From Polyangium spumosum (GTDB lineage: Bacteria; Myxococcota_A; Polyangia; Polyangiales; Polyangiaceae): a stretch of DNA of 64,000 bases. Under the pieces are notes generated by a model that worked only from the letters and a program-made list of their open reading frames with translations, searched no databases and was not told where the DNA came from. Positions 40,751 to 49,119 of this stretch are shown here, in pieces. Every line of letters starts with the position of its first letter. Position 1 is the first letter of the stretch. The position numbers and the translations under genes are program-made. The stretch covers positions 682,001 to 746,000 of the forward strand of contig NZ_WJIE01000001.1 in assembly GCF_009649845.1 (NCBI RefSeq), given 5' to 3'.

Positions 40751-41578
40751 CTACCTCGCCCCCGGCGTGAACAGCGGCTCCCCCGTCGCCTTCACGCCAA
40801 ACGCCCCGATCCTCGCCCGCCCCTCCTCCGACCGGAGAAACTCTGCAAACGCGCGCGCCCCCTCCGCGTTCGCCGCCGCGCCCGCCTTCGGCTCGATCAC
40901 CGCGTACGTGTTCCGCAATGCGGGATCCCCCTGGTACACGATCACGAGCTTCAGATCCCCCTGCTTCGCCCGGAACGTCGCCCGGTCGCTCAGCGTGAAG
41001 GCCCCCTCGTCCGACGCGCGCTCCAGCGTCTCGCCCATCCCCGCGTTCGCACGCACGAGGAATGCGCCATTCGTGGCGATCCCCGCGGCCTTCCATAACG
41101 CCATTTCGTGCTGGTTCGTCCCGGAGTCGTCCCCCCGCGACACGAACGAGCGGCCCGAGGACACGATGCGGCGCATCGCCTCCACGATGTCGCCCGCGCC
41201 CGCCACGACGCCGACCTGATCCAGAGGACCCACGAGGACGAATTCGTTGTGCATGAACGGGCTCCGGCGACCGACCTCGCCCGCCGCCACCGCCGCCTCC
41301 TCCAGGGCCGGCGCGTGCGTGATCGCCACGTCCGCCTCGCCGTCCCGGAGCGCCCGGAGCGCCTTGCCCGAACCGAGCGCCCGAGCCTCGACGCGATAAC
41401 CCGTCTTCGCCTCGAACGCAGGCAAGAGCTCGTCGAGCAGGCCCGCGTCCTTCAGGCTCGTCGTCGTCGCGAGCCGGAGCGCGCGCCCGCCCGCAGGCGG
41501 CTTGCTGCACGAGAGGCCCACGAGCGCGAGCAGAAGGACGGACAGGAGCGAGGCGAAGGCGCGGCGTGACGCGTGCAT
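40751..41578 (-). CDS. tupA: Tungstate-type ABC transporter substrate-binding protein
   Basis: The protein has 275 residues from ATG 41578; a GTG at 41614 would add 12 residues before the signal. The lipoprotein-like signal ends at LSC (Cys23). The mature part has ATTTSLKDAGLLDELLPAFE, GSGKALRALRDGEADVAITH and SPFMHNEFVLVGP, which are the family signatures of TupA/WtpA-like oxyanion binders. The SRGDDSGTNQHE segment contributes to anion binding. The permease and ATPase (tupB, tupC) are not adjacent, so it may work with components elsewhere. Tungstate over molybdate is inferred from family resemblance. Confidence 0.82.
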   Translation of the reverse strand: MHASRRAFASLLSVLLLALVGLSCSKPPAGGRALRLATTTSLKDAGLLDELLPAFEAKTGYRVEARALGSGKALRALRDGEADVAITHAPALEEAAVAAGEVGRRSPFMHNEFVLVGPLDQVGVVAGAGDIVEAMRRIVSSGRSFVSRGDDSGTNQHEMALWKAAGIATNGAFLVRANAGMGETLERASDEGAFTLSDRATFRAKQGDLKLVIVYQGDPALRNTYAVIEPKAGAAANAEGARAFAEFLRSEEGRARIGAFGVKATGEPLFTPGAR

Positions 41579-41719
41579 GACGGGGAGGTTACCGCGCGCT
41601 TCCGCCCTCGTCACCCTTTTGCTGCCCGTACGGCACCAGCGAGACGGTTTATTGCTTTCCGCCGGGCCTCATCGTTCTCGATTCCATTGCGCCATTCATT
41701 CGATCTATCGTGATCTTTC

Positions 41720-43402
41720 ATGAGCACCTCTCGTCTTGCTGCCATCTCGCTCCTCTTCGGCGTGCTCGCGGCGTACGGCTGCGGGGAGGAGGAATCGATC
41801 ACCGAAACCACGCTCGGGGCCGGCGGCGGAGGCGGCAGCGCTAGCGGAAGCGAAGGCGGCGGCGCGAGCGGGAGCGGAGGCGTCAGCAGCGACGGCGGCA
41901 GCGGCGGCGGCGCGGCTGCGTGTGTGCCACTCGCGACGGAGGTTTGTTATGGCGGGCCCGCCGGCACGGAGGGCGTCGGGGTTTGCAAGGGCGGGACGCG
42001 TACGTGTAACGCCGAGGGGACGGGCTTCGGGCCGTGCGAGGGCGCGGTCGTGCCCTCGCCCGAGGACTGCGCCACGAGCGAGGACGAGGATTGTGACGGC
42101 GCGACCCCGACGTGCGGGAGCGACAACCTCTGGAGCCGGCGCTTCGGCGCAGGCGAGGGCCTCGGGCTCGTCGCGGGCAGCGGCGGGCATCCGATCGTGG
42201 TCGGCCGTTTCCCGGGCAGCCTGAGCTTCGGGGGAAACACGCTGCAGAGCTCGGGCGGCTACGACGCGTTCATCGCGAAGCTCGACGGCGCATCGGGCGA
42301 GCACCTCTGGAGCCGCAGGCTCGGCGGCGCCGAGGACCAGGCCGCCTGGAGCGTCGCCGAAGACCCCCAGGGCAACGTGATCGTGGTCGGCGAGTTCCTC
42401 GGGCAAATGAGCGTCGGCGGCGGAAACTCGCTCCAGAGCGAGGGCGGCTTCGACATCTTCGTCGCGAAATACGACGGCGAGGACGGCGAGCACCTCTGGA
42501 GCCGGCGCTACGGCAACAGCGAGGACCAGGTCGCCCGCGGCGTCGCCGTCTCGAAGACGGGCGAGATCCTGGTGATCGGGAGCTTCTCGGGCGGCGTCGA
42601 TTTCGGCACGGGCACGATGGAGAGCGCCGGCAGCTTCGACATGTTCGTGCTGACGCTCGACGGCAGCGGCAACACGATCCGCGCCCAGCGATACGGGGAC
42701 GGCGAGGACCAAAACGGCCGCGCCATCGCGGTCGACACGAGCGGGAGCCCGGTGATCACCGGCGATTTCCGCGGCGAGATGGAGTTCGGCGGGACCACGC
42801 TCACGAGCGCGGGCGGGTTCGACCTGTTCGTCGCGCGCCTCGATCCCGCGGGGGGCGTCGTTTACGCGAATCGATACGGCGACAACGATCCACAACGCGG
42901 CTACGCGGTCCGCGTCAACGCCATGGGAAACGCGGTCGTGAGCGGGATCGTGCGGGGCAACGTGGATTTCGGCGGAGGACCCCTCACGGCGCAGAACCTC
43001 GACGTCTTCCTGCTCGAGCTCTCCCCGAACGGCGGCCACCTGAAGAGCCGCATCATGGGCGGCTCGAAGGCCGACAGCGCGGGCGGCGTGGCGATCGGCG
43101 CCGGAGGGCGCTTCGTCGTCGCGGGCGGATACGTGAAGGACGCGAAATTCGGCGCGATCCAGCTCGACGCGCCGGGAGGAGCGTCCTCGTCGAACGCGTT
43201 CCTCGCGCGATTCGATACGTCCGGGAACGTCCTCTCGGCCTTGGGGTACGGCGACAAGGACGATCAGACGATGACCGCGGTCTCCACCGACGCCGCCGGG
43301 CGGATCTTCGTCGCCGCGCAGGTCGGTGGTATGGTGGATTTCGGGCTGGGCCCGCTCTGGGGCGGCCCGGCGGAGCTCGTGCTGGCCAAGCTCGCGCCCT
43401 GA
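41720..43402 (+). CDS. Lipoprotein with MopE-like Cys region and SBBP-type propeller repeats
   Basis: The protein has 560 residues. The signal peptide ends at a lipobox AYGC (Cys21). A Gly/Ser linker (about 30-70) follows, then a Cys-rich stretch (about 75-135, EVCYGGPAGTEGVGVC and PEDCATSEDEDCDG) of the type seen in MopE-related myxobacterial proteins. About eight repeats of some 50 residues fill the rest, each with a form of HLWSRRYG, then VAVD..GN, then a closing block like GGFDLFVARLD. This suggests a beta-propeller. It is likely exposed on the cell surface. It leads a three-gene co-directional run with SUMF1-like and phosphoesterase genes. Confidence 0.82.
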   Translation: MSTSRLAAISLLFGVLAAYGCGEEESITETTLGAGGGGGSASGSEGGGASGSGGVSSDGGSGGGAAACVPLATEVCYGGPAGTEGVGVCKGGTRTCNAEGTGFGPCEGAVVPSPEDCATSEDEDCDGATPTCGSDNLWSRRFGAGEGLGLVAGSGGHPIVVGRFPGSLSFGGNTLQSSGGYDAFIAKLDGASGEHLWSRRLGGAEDQAAWSVAEDPQGNVIVVGEFLGQMSVGGGNSLQSEGGFDIFVAKYDGEDGEHLWSRRYGNSEDQVARGVAVSKTGEILVIGSFSGGVDFGTGTMESAGSFDMFVLTLDGSGNTIRAQRYGDGEDQNGRAIAVDTSGSPVITGDFRGEMEFGGTTLTSAGGFDLFVARLDPAGGVVYANRYGDNDPQRGYAVRVNAMGNAVVSGIVRGNVDFGGGPLTAQNLDVFLLELSPNGGHLKSRIMGGSKADSAGGVAIGAGGRFVVAGGYVKDAKFGAIQLDAPGGASSSNAFLARFDTSGNVLSALGYGDKDDQTMTAVSTDAAGRIFVAAQVGGMVDFGLGPLWGGPAELVLAKLAP

Positions 43403-43447
43403 TTGTCCCGCGGCCCCTCGGCCGTTCCAGTGCTACGCCTCCTTTTG

Positions 43448-44356
43448 ATGCGCCCCGCGACGGTGGTTGCCCTCGCGCTCCTCGTGCTCGCCCCTTCCGC
43501 CGGGGCCCGAGGGGCTCCGCCTCGGCCGGAGGCGCCCGCCGCCCCCGCGGCGGAGGTGAACACGAGAGGCGGCATCGTCACGCTGCAGATCCCGGCGCCC
43601 GAGGCGCTCCTGCTCCGCGAGGGCACGTTCACCATGGGCTCGTCGCCCTCGGAGGTCGCCCACGCGCAGAGCCTCTGCGCCCTCGAGCCCATGGGCCGCG
43701 AGTGCCCCGAGCAGGTCTTCGCCGACGAGTACCCGCCGCACGAGGTGTACCTCTCGGACGTGTGGATCGATCGGACCGAGGTGACGGTCGCGCGTTATCG
43801 CCGCTGCGTGGCCGCGGGCCATTGCCTGGAGCCGCCGTACGCCTCGGGCGCGGCGCGCTTCGATCGGCCGGAGCTGCCGGTGGTGATGGTGACGTGGAAC
43901 GACGCGGCGGCCTTCTGCGCGTGGACGGGCGGGCGGCTGCCGACCGAGGCGGAATGGGAGCGGGCAGCGCGAGGCACGCGGGGCCGGCGGTATCCGTGGG
44001 GCAACCTCTGGAACGGCTCGATCGTGAACCACGGCAAGCTCTCCTGGGACGAGCTCGATCCCACCGACGGCTTCCTCGAGCTCGCGCCCGTGAGCTCGTT
44101 CCCGGACGGCCGGACCCCGGACGGCTTCGCCGACATGGCGGGCAACGTGGAGGAGTGGGTGGCGGACTACTACGCGCCTCGGTACCAGGAGGGCAGCGTG
44201 ATGAACCCGCGGGGCCCGACGCAAGGTGAGGAGCGGGTCCTGCGAGGCGGCGGTTACGTGCACGGGCGGCCGTTTTTGCGGGCGGCGTCGCGGCAGCACG
44301 ACTTGCCTTCCATGCGGCGGCCGTGGCGTGGCTTTCGGTGCGCGCGGGATGCATAG
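43448..44356 (+). CDS. SUMF1/formylglycine-generating-enzyme-like protein, probably non-catalytic
   Basis: The protein has 302 residues from ATG 43448, with a signal peptide ending near SAGARG. The FGE-sulfatase fold is clear: FTMGSSPSE, DRTEVTVARYRRC, PVVMVTWNDAAAFCAW, RLPTEAEWERAARG, YPWGN, DMAGNVEEWVADYY and WRGFRCARDA. Near the C-terminus, where true formylglycine-generating enzymes carry the active-site cysteine pair, the sequence reads LRAASRQHD without Cys. It is therefore more likely a binding or structural member, as are many SUMF1-like proteins in bacteria. It overlaps the next gene by eight bases. Confidence 0.88.
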   Translation: MRPATVVALALLVLAPSAGARGAPPRPEAPAAPAAEVNTRGGIVTLQIPAPEALLLREGTFTMGSSPSEVAHAQSLCALEPMGRECPEQVFADEYPPHEVYLSDVWIDRTEVTVARYRRCVAAGHCLEPPYASGAARFDRPELPVVMVTWNDAAAFCAWTGGRLPTEAEWERAARGTRGRRYPWGNLWNGSIVNHGKLSWDELDPTDGFLELAPVSSFPDGRTPDGFADMAGNVEEWVADYYAPRYQEGSVMNPRGPTQGEERVLRGGGYVHGRPFLRAASRQHDLPSMRRPWRGFRCARDA

Positions 44357-45266
44357 TGGGCGCGTGAAGATCGCCCACCTCTCGGATCTGCACCTGCTCT
44401 CGCTCGAGGGCGCGGTGCCGATGCGCCTCTTCAACAAGCGCCTCACGGGTTACGTGAACCTGCGCTTCCACCGCAAGTCGATCCACAAGCCCTTCGCCGT
44501 GGAGGCCGCGGCCGCGGAGATCCGGAAGCTCGGCGTGGACCACGTGGTCATCACGGGCGACGTCACGAACCTCGCGCTGGAGGTCGAGTTCGAGCTCGTG
44601 AAGAAGCTCGTCGAAGAGGGCCTCGGCTTCTCGCCGGACCAGATCAGCATGGTCCCGGGCAACCACGACACCTACACGCGCGGCGCCTTCCGATCGAAGC
44701 GCTTCCTCCGCTACTTCGAGCCCTACCTGAAGAGTGATCTGCCCGAGATCCCGGGCCCCTTCCCCTTCGTCCGCCTGCGCGGCCCGGTGGCGCTGATCGG
44801 CCTGTCGACCGCCGTGCCGAGGCCCCCGCTCGTCGCCGCCGGCGCGCTGCGGCCCAAGCAGCTCGACGCGCTCTCGCGCGCGCTCTCCCACCCCGAGGTG
44901 CGCGCGCGTACGCCGATCCTGCTGCAGCACCACCCGTGGCACAACCCGCCGCGGCTCGCGAAGACGCTGCTCGAAGGGCTCTACGACGCAAAGGAGGAGG
45001 CGGAGCTCCTGCGCGGCGTCGAGCGAGGTCTGCTGCTGCACGGCCACCTGCACCGCCGGATCCACCGGACGTTGCCGACGGCCCGAGGCCACATCGACGC
45101 GGTCGGCGCGACGAGCGCGTCGCTGCTGCACGAGAGCGACGAGCGGATGGCGGGCTTCAACCTGTACGAGATCAACGACACCTCGGGGGCGATCGAGGCG
45201 ATCACCTCGCGCAAGCTCGACCCCGCGACGAAGACGTTCCGCGAGGTGCCGATCCCGAAGGGCTGA
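44349..45266 (+). CDS. Metallophosphoesterase (calcineurin-like)
   Basis: The protein has 305 residues from ATG 44349, overlapping the previous stop; a GTG at 44364 is an alternative. The dimetal motifs appear in order: SDLHL (Asp13, His15), TGDVTN, PGNHD, QHHPWH and HGHLH. The sequence belongs to the Icc/cyclic-nucleotide-type branch by overall layout, but substrate cannot be assigned. It lacks a signal peptide, unlike its two upstream neighbours, so it should be cytoplasmic. A strong inverted repeat follows its stop. Confidence 0.9.
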   Translation: MHSGRVKIAHLSDLHLLSLEGAVPMRLFNKRLTGYVNLRFHRKSIHKPFAVEAAAAEIRKLGVDHVVITGDVTNLALEVEFELVKKLVEEGLGFSPDQISMVPGNHDTYTRGAFRSKRFLRYFEPYLKSDLPEIPGPFPFVRLRGPVALIGLSTAVPRPPLVAAGALRPKQLDALSRALSHPEVRARTPILLQHHPWHNPPRLAKTLLEGLYDAKEEAELLRGVERGLLLHGHLHRRIHRTLPTARGHIDAVGATSASLLHESDERMAGFNLYEINDTSGAIEAITSRKLDPATKTFREVPIPKG

Positions 45267-45278
45267 GCACAAAACGAA

Positions 45279-45318
45279 CCCGGCGCCTGCGGACGGGTTC
45301 TCCCTCCGAGGCGCCGGG
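45279..45318. terminator. Inverted repeat between convergent phosphoesterase and cold-shock genes
   Basis: CCCGGCGCCT (45279-45288) pairs perfectly with AGGCGCCGGG (45309-45318); an inner GAACCCG/CGGGTTC pair is an alternative. There is no T-run, but the position between two converging genes fits a bidirectional terminator. Confidence 0.6.
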
Positions 45319-45340
45319 ATCTCGTCTCGATCCGCTCAGC

Positions 45341-45559
45341 TCAGCTCGCGGCGGCCATACGCGTCACGTTGATCGCCTGCAGGCCCTTGGGGCCTTCCTT
45401 GATCTCGAACTCGACCGTCTCGTCCTCGAAGAGGCGCTTCCGACCGGCGTCCGGTTGCTGGATCTGCGAGTAGTGGACGAAGACGTCAGGGCCCGTGTCC
45501 TGCTTGATGAAACCCCAGCCCTTCTCGTCGTTGAACCACTTGACTTTGCCTACTGCCAT
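45341..45559 (-). CDS. Cold-shock domain protein (CspA family)
   Basis: This 72-residue single-domain protein has both nucleic-acid-binding motifs, KGWGFIKQ (residues 13-20) and VFVHYSQI (about 27-34), and the family opening [18 protein letters not shown] lies close upstream of the ATG. It binds single-stranded RNA or DNA and acts as an RNA chaperone. The promoter 96 bases upstream leaves a leader of about 90 bases, which is where cold-shock genes usually carry post-transcriptional control; no specific structure is evident here. Confidence 0.95.
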   Translation of the reverse strand: MAVGKVKWFNDEKGWGFIKQDTGPDVFVHYSQIQQPDAGRKRLFEDETVEFEIKEGPKGLQAINVTRMAAAS

Positions 45560-45654
45560 AACTCCTCCACTTCACCTGCTCGCTCGCCGATCGCCGTCGA
45601 TCCCCATGATTTTCGCGCGTCTCCAGCGCACGCGCCCCCGGTCGAGCGGCGCCA

Positions 45655-45683
45655 AGGTAGACGTCCGCTCGTCCGACCGTCAA
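45655..45683 (-). promoter_or_regulatory. Sigma-70-type promoter of the cold-shock gene
   Basis: On the minus strand TTGACG (45683-45678) and CTACCT (45660-45655) are 17 bases apart. The -35 matches five of six positions. The rest of the 45560-45860 gap shows no gene; the part near 45740-45850 is relatively AT-rich and lies before the small gene at 45861. Confidence 0.5.
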
Positions 45684-45860
45684 GCGGAGCGCCGCCTCAC
45701 GCCGAGCCCCACCGCGCACCTCCACGCGCTGCGAAAATGAAAACGCGCCCCGCGCGACGCACGTGCGTAGAGGTGTTCGCTTCCAGAAAAAATCATGACG
45801 AGGAAATGACCGAAAATCGGCGCGACCGACTTCGGCACGACCATCGCAAGGGGCCACCAC

Positions 45861-46151
45861 ATGGAGTTCCCCACCCCCAAAGCCGAGCTCACGAGCGCCC
45901 CTCCCGAGGTGATCCGTGACGCGGCGCAGCGGCCCCGCCCTTATGCACACGCCTCCCGCGATCCGCGGGCGCTGCGCATCCTGGCGAAGACCATCTACCG
46001 CGAAATGCGCCAGGGAGGTCTCGCCGAAGAGGACGTGATGTCGGTCGCCGGCGAGCTCCTCAGCCTCGTCGCGGGCGACATGAAGGACCGCCGCGAAAAT
46101 AACGATCCCGCCACGATCCCGCCTCCCTCCCCGCCCCGCGTGACGCGCTGA
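45861..46151 (+). CDS. Small protein, function unknown
   Basis: The protein has 96 residues with AGGGG seven bases before the ATG. The middle (DPRALRILAKTIYREMRQGGLAEEDVMSVAGELLSLV) is a compact helical pair; both ends are polar and Pro-rich. No signal peptide, span or metal motif is present. I do not recognise the family. It is followed by the FHA gene on the same strand, but a separate promoter lies between them. Confidence 0.65.
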   Translation: MEFPTPKAELTSAPPEVIRDAAQRPRPYAHASRDPRALRILAKTIYREMRQGGLAEEDVMSVAGELLSLVAGDMKDRRENNDPATIPPPSPPRVTR

Positions 46152-46185
46152 TCCAAAGCCCACGCGCGCGATCGTCCCCTCTTCG

Positions 46186-46214
46186 TTGACATGCTCGCCG
46201 GGGCTTGCTCGTAT
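46186..46214 (+). promoter_or_regulatory. Sigma-70-type promoter of the FHA/CpaF-like gene
   Basis: A perfect TTGACA (46186-46191) is followed after 17 bases by TCGTAT (46209-46214). Transcription would start near 46221, which rules out an upstream in-frame start at 46191 and supports ATG 46260. Confidence 0.5.
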
Positions 46215-46259
46215 TGCCGGGCGTGGCCCGGGCCGATCCCGCAAGGCCGCCCGAGCGGA

Positions 46260-48323
46260 ATGATTTTCTCGGTCATCATCAGCGAGAAGGGCGGCGCCGA
46301 GCGCCGTGAATCCTTCGAGCGCGCGGAGATCAACATCGGCCGCGTGCAAGGCAACGAGCTCATGTTGCCCAAGGGCAACGTGTCGAAGCGGCACGCGCGT
46401 ATCGTCCTCCGCGACGGCCGCTTCATCGTCACCGACCTGAAGAGCACGAACGGCACGTACGTCAACGGCCGCAAGATCGGGCAGCCGACGCTCGTCCGCG
46501 AAGGCGACAAGATCTACATCGGCGACTTCGTCCTGCGCGTCGAGGCAGGCCCAGGCGCGCAGATGGCCCTCGGGCGCGTGCCGAGCGGCGAGTTCAACGC
46601 CGTCCCCGACATCGGCGCGCTCGACGGCCCCCTCTCGTCCCCAGGCGGCCCGCCCTCGGTCGCCCAGGCCAAACCCCGCGACGGCATGCTCACCGGCGAA
46701 AACGCAGCCGACGTGGTGAGCCACTTCCCGCTGGAGAACGATCCCGACGAAGCGCCCGTCCCCGTGCCCGCGCCGCCGCGCGTACCACGTCCGACCCAGA
46801 GCACGAAGCCGAGCGGCTCGATGCTCTCGCCGACCGCCCTCTCACCCCTGCCGCCCCACGCGCACACCGCAGGCGGTCCGCCGACGCTCAGCGCAGGCCA
46901 CAGGCCCACCGCAGCGTCGAGCATCCCCGCGCCGCCGCAGAGCCCGTTCCCGCCCGCCTTCGGTCAAGCATTCCCGCCGAGGCACGCGGTCCCGCCCGGC
47001 CCGACCGCCGTGCCGCCGTCCCCGGTGAACCGCACGAACTCGGAGCCCGCGCCAGGTCCGTCGACGCAGCACCGCGCAGCGCTCGCGACCCTCGTCGAGC
47101 GCGTGGCCGAGAGCCTGGACCTCGCCCCGCTCGCCGCAGGCGCGCCGCTCGAGGCGGCGTTCACGACGAAGATCGCGGGTGCGATCGAGGAGCGCGCCGC
47201 GGCGATGAAGGTCGCGGGCCTCGTGCCCGAAGGCGTAGGCGTGGAGCAGCTCGTGCAAGAAGCGCGACGCGAGCTCATCGAGCTCGGCGCGATCGGCCCG
47301 CTGCTCGCCGACGACGACGTGGTGGAGATCCACGCGCAAGGGAGCAGCCGCCTCGTCGCGTTCCGCAAGAGCCGCAAGCAGCCGACAGGAGAGATGCCGT
47401 TCACGAGCGAGGAGGCCGGCGCGCGCGTGTTGCGTCGACTCGCGAAGCGCGCAGGCGCAGAGCTCGACGCACCCGGCGCGGTGGATCTGTGCGCGCCGGA
47501 CGGCTCGCGGCTGCTCGGCGCGCTGCCCGCGGCAGGCGCGAAGGGTCTCGTGGTGGTGCTGCGCAAGCCGCAGCGGATCGAGGCGAGCACGCTGGAAGAT
47601 CTCGTGCGCGCGGGGCTGCTCTCGCGAGCCGTGGCGACGCTGCTGTCGCAAGGAACGGCGTGCCGCGCGAACGTGCTGGTGGCAGGGCCGACGGGCTCGG
47701 GGCACGGCTCGCTCGTCGCAGCACTCGCGCAAGGCTTCGGCCCGGAGGAGCGCGTCGTCTCGCTGCAAGACGACGACGAGATCCCGGTGCAACACGCGAA
47801 CGTGTTGTTGATCCCGCTCGGCCCGAGCGCAGACGCAGCAGCCGGCGCGACGCGTGTCGCCGCGCGCATGCGCCCGGATCGGATCGTGATCGGCGCGCTC
47901 GCCGGAGCCACGGCCTCGGAGCTGATCGGCGCCCTCGGCGAAGGCGCGAGCAGCGTGCTCGCAGCAGCACGCGCGCCGACGCTGCGTCACGCCCTCGCGC
48001 GGCTGACAGCGGACCTCGTGTCAGCCCGGCCAGGCACGACGGTGGAAGCCGCCCGCGAGGCGCTGGCGAGCACCTTCGACCTGGCGCTGGAAGTCGCCCG
48101 CCTCCGCGACGGACGAGCACGCCTCATGCGCGTCGCAGACCTACGTGTGGAAGCCGGCGCCCTCGTGGCCCGAGACATCTTCACGTTCACCATCGAGCGG
48201 ACCGCCGCAGGCGGCGCGATCGAGGGAAGCCTGCACGCGACCGGCGCAATCCCGGCCATCGCGGAGGACCTGGCAGCGCGGGGCACGCCGGTCGATCCGG
48301 CAATCTTCCGGCGCGCGAAGTAA
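46260..48323 (+). CDS. FHA domain fused to a degenerate CpaF-like secretion ATPase
   Basis: The protein has 687 residues. The FHA domain is at about 20-95 ([27 protein letters not shown]), then a Pro-rich linker (about 140-270), then a CpaF/TadA-like region (about 275-680) with the helical N-domain and an ATPase core. The Walker A reads GPTGSGHGS (476-484), with His482 where the catalytic Lys belongs. The segment that is normally RPDRIVVGEVRG reads [12 protein letters not shown], so the Glu is Ala546. Both changes should abolish ATP hydrolysis. No tad or pilus genes are near. It is probably a phosphopeptide-binding pseudo-ATPase. Confidence 0.88.
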   Translation: MIFSVIISEKGGAERRESFERAEINIGRVQGNELMLPKGNVSKRHARIVLRDGRFIVTDLKSTNGTYVNGRKIGQPTLVREGDKIYIGDFVLRVEAGPGAQMALGRVPSGEFNAVPDIGALDGPLSSPGGPPSVAQAKPRDGMLTGENAADVVSHFPLENDPDEAPVPVPAPPRVPRPTQSTKPSGSMLSPTALSPLPPHAHTAGGPPTLSAGHRPTAASSIPAPPQSPFPPAFGQAFPPRHAVPPGPTAVPPSPVNRTNSEPAPGPSTQHRAALATLVERVAESLDLAPLAAGAPLEAAFTTKIAGAIEERAAAMKVAGLVPEGVGVEQLVQEARRELIELGAIGPLLADDDVVEIHAQGSSRLVAFRKSRKQPTGEMPFTSEEAGARVLRRLAKRAGAELDAPGAVDLCAPDGSRLLGALPAAGAKGLVVVLRKPQRIEASTLEDLVRAGLLSRAVATLLSQGTACRANVLVAGPTGSGHGSLVAALAQGFGPEERVVSLQDDDEIPVQHANVLLIPLGPSADAAAGATRVAARMRPDRIVIGALAGATASELIGALGEGASSVLAAARAPTLRHALARLTADLVSARPGTTVEAAREALASTFDLALEVARLRDGRARLMRVADLRVEAGALVARDIFTFTIERTAAGGAIEGSLHATGAIPAIAEDLAARGTPVDPAIFRRAK

Positions 48324-48410
48324 AAGCAGCCCCAGGCGAGCGCGTCTCGACGTTGCTCGGCAGGACGAAGAGGTCCGACTAAGCTATCCTGATGCAAGCT
48401 GTCCTGCCGA

Positions 48411-48422
48411 CGTGACGTCACG
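48411..48422. promoter_or_regulatory. 12-bp palindrome upstream of def
   Basis: CGTGACGTCACG is a perfect palindrome 38 bases before the def start and is flanked by imperfect CTGCC/GGCAG arms. It resembles the GTGAC half-sites near 13.83 kb. An operator role is possible. No confident promoter was found in the 136-base gap. Confidence 0.35.
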
Positions 48423-48459
48423 GCAGCGTGGGTTCCGAAGGCAGACCCAAGAAGCGAAC

Positions 48460-48963
48460 ATGGCCATCCGCACCATCCTGCACTATCCCGACCCCCGCCT
48501 CCGCCAGAAGGCCCAGCCCGTCGAGCGCATCACGCCCGAGATCGAGCGGCTCATCGACGACATGGCCGAGACCATGTACGCAGCGCCGGGCGTGGGCCTC
48601 GCAGCCACGCAGATCGGCGAGGCACACCGGATCTTCATCATCGACATCGCCGCCGAAGACGAGCCAAGCAACCTGATGGTCTTCATCAACCCGGAAATCC
48701 TGTCGAAGACAGGCGAAGAGGTAGGCCCCGAAGGCTGCCTGTCGTTCCCGGGCGTGAGCGAGGACATCAAGCGCGCGACAGCGCTCCGCGTGCGCGCCCA
48801 AGGCCGCGACGGCAAGACCTTCGAACTCGCCGCCGACGGCCTGCTCGCCGTGGCCATCCAGCACGAGCACGATCACCTCGACGGCGTGTTGATGATCGAC
48901 CGCGTAGGCATGCTCAAGAAGCGCATCATCCAGCGCAAGATGCAGAAGCACGCCGCAAGCTGA
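48460..48963 (+). CDS. def: Peptide deformylase
   Basis: This 167-residue enzyme removes the formyl group from nascent proteins. All three family motifs are present: GVGLAATQIG (44-53), EGCLSFP (91-97, metal Cys93) and QHEHDHLDG (134-142, zinc-binding His135 and His139 with Glu136). Length is normal. Unusually, the fmt gene that often follows def is absent; a four-hairpin repeat lies directly after the stop and the next gene converges. Confidence 0.96.
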   Translation: MAIRTILHYPDPRLRQKAQPVERITPEIERLIDDMAETMYAAPGVGLAATQIGEAHRIFIIDIAAEDEPSNLMVFINPEILSKTGEEVGPEGCLSFPGVSEDIKRATALRVRAQGRDGKTFELAADGLLAVAIQHEHDHLDGVLMIDRVGMLKKRIIQRKMQKHAAS

Positions 48964-48972
48964 AGCGTGGCG

Positions 48973-49075
48973 CTGGGGCGCTGCCCCAGGCCCCGGCAGG
49001 GGCTGTCCGCCCCTGCACCCGGACCAGGCACGGCCTGGACCGAAGGTGGATGAACTGCGCGATGCGCAGTTCGTC
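48973..49075 (+). repeat. Four-hairpin dispersed repeat, copy 3
   Basis: The order matches copy 1a: CTGGGGC/GCCCCAG (48973-48989), GCAGGGGC/GCCCCTGC (48996-49016), CCAGGC/GCCTGG (49024-49038) and GAACTGCGC/GCGCAGTTC with loop GAT (49052-49072). It sits between the converging def and ribD genes and may act as a terminator there. Confidence 0.85.
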
Positions 49076-49119
49076 CAGCGGGCACGAGGCAAGACCACAC
49101 CCGTGGCGCCAGCGGACGC

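Noticed and set aside
43448-44356. Active formylglycine-generating enzyme for a neighbouring sulfatase
   Set aside because: The C-terminal cysteines are missing and no sulfatase gene is present.
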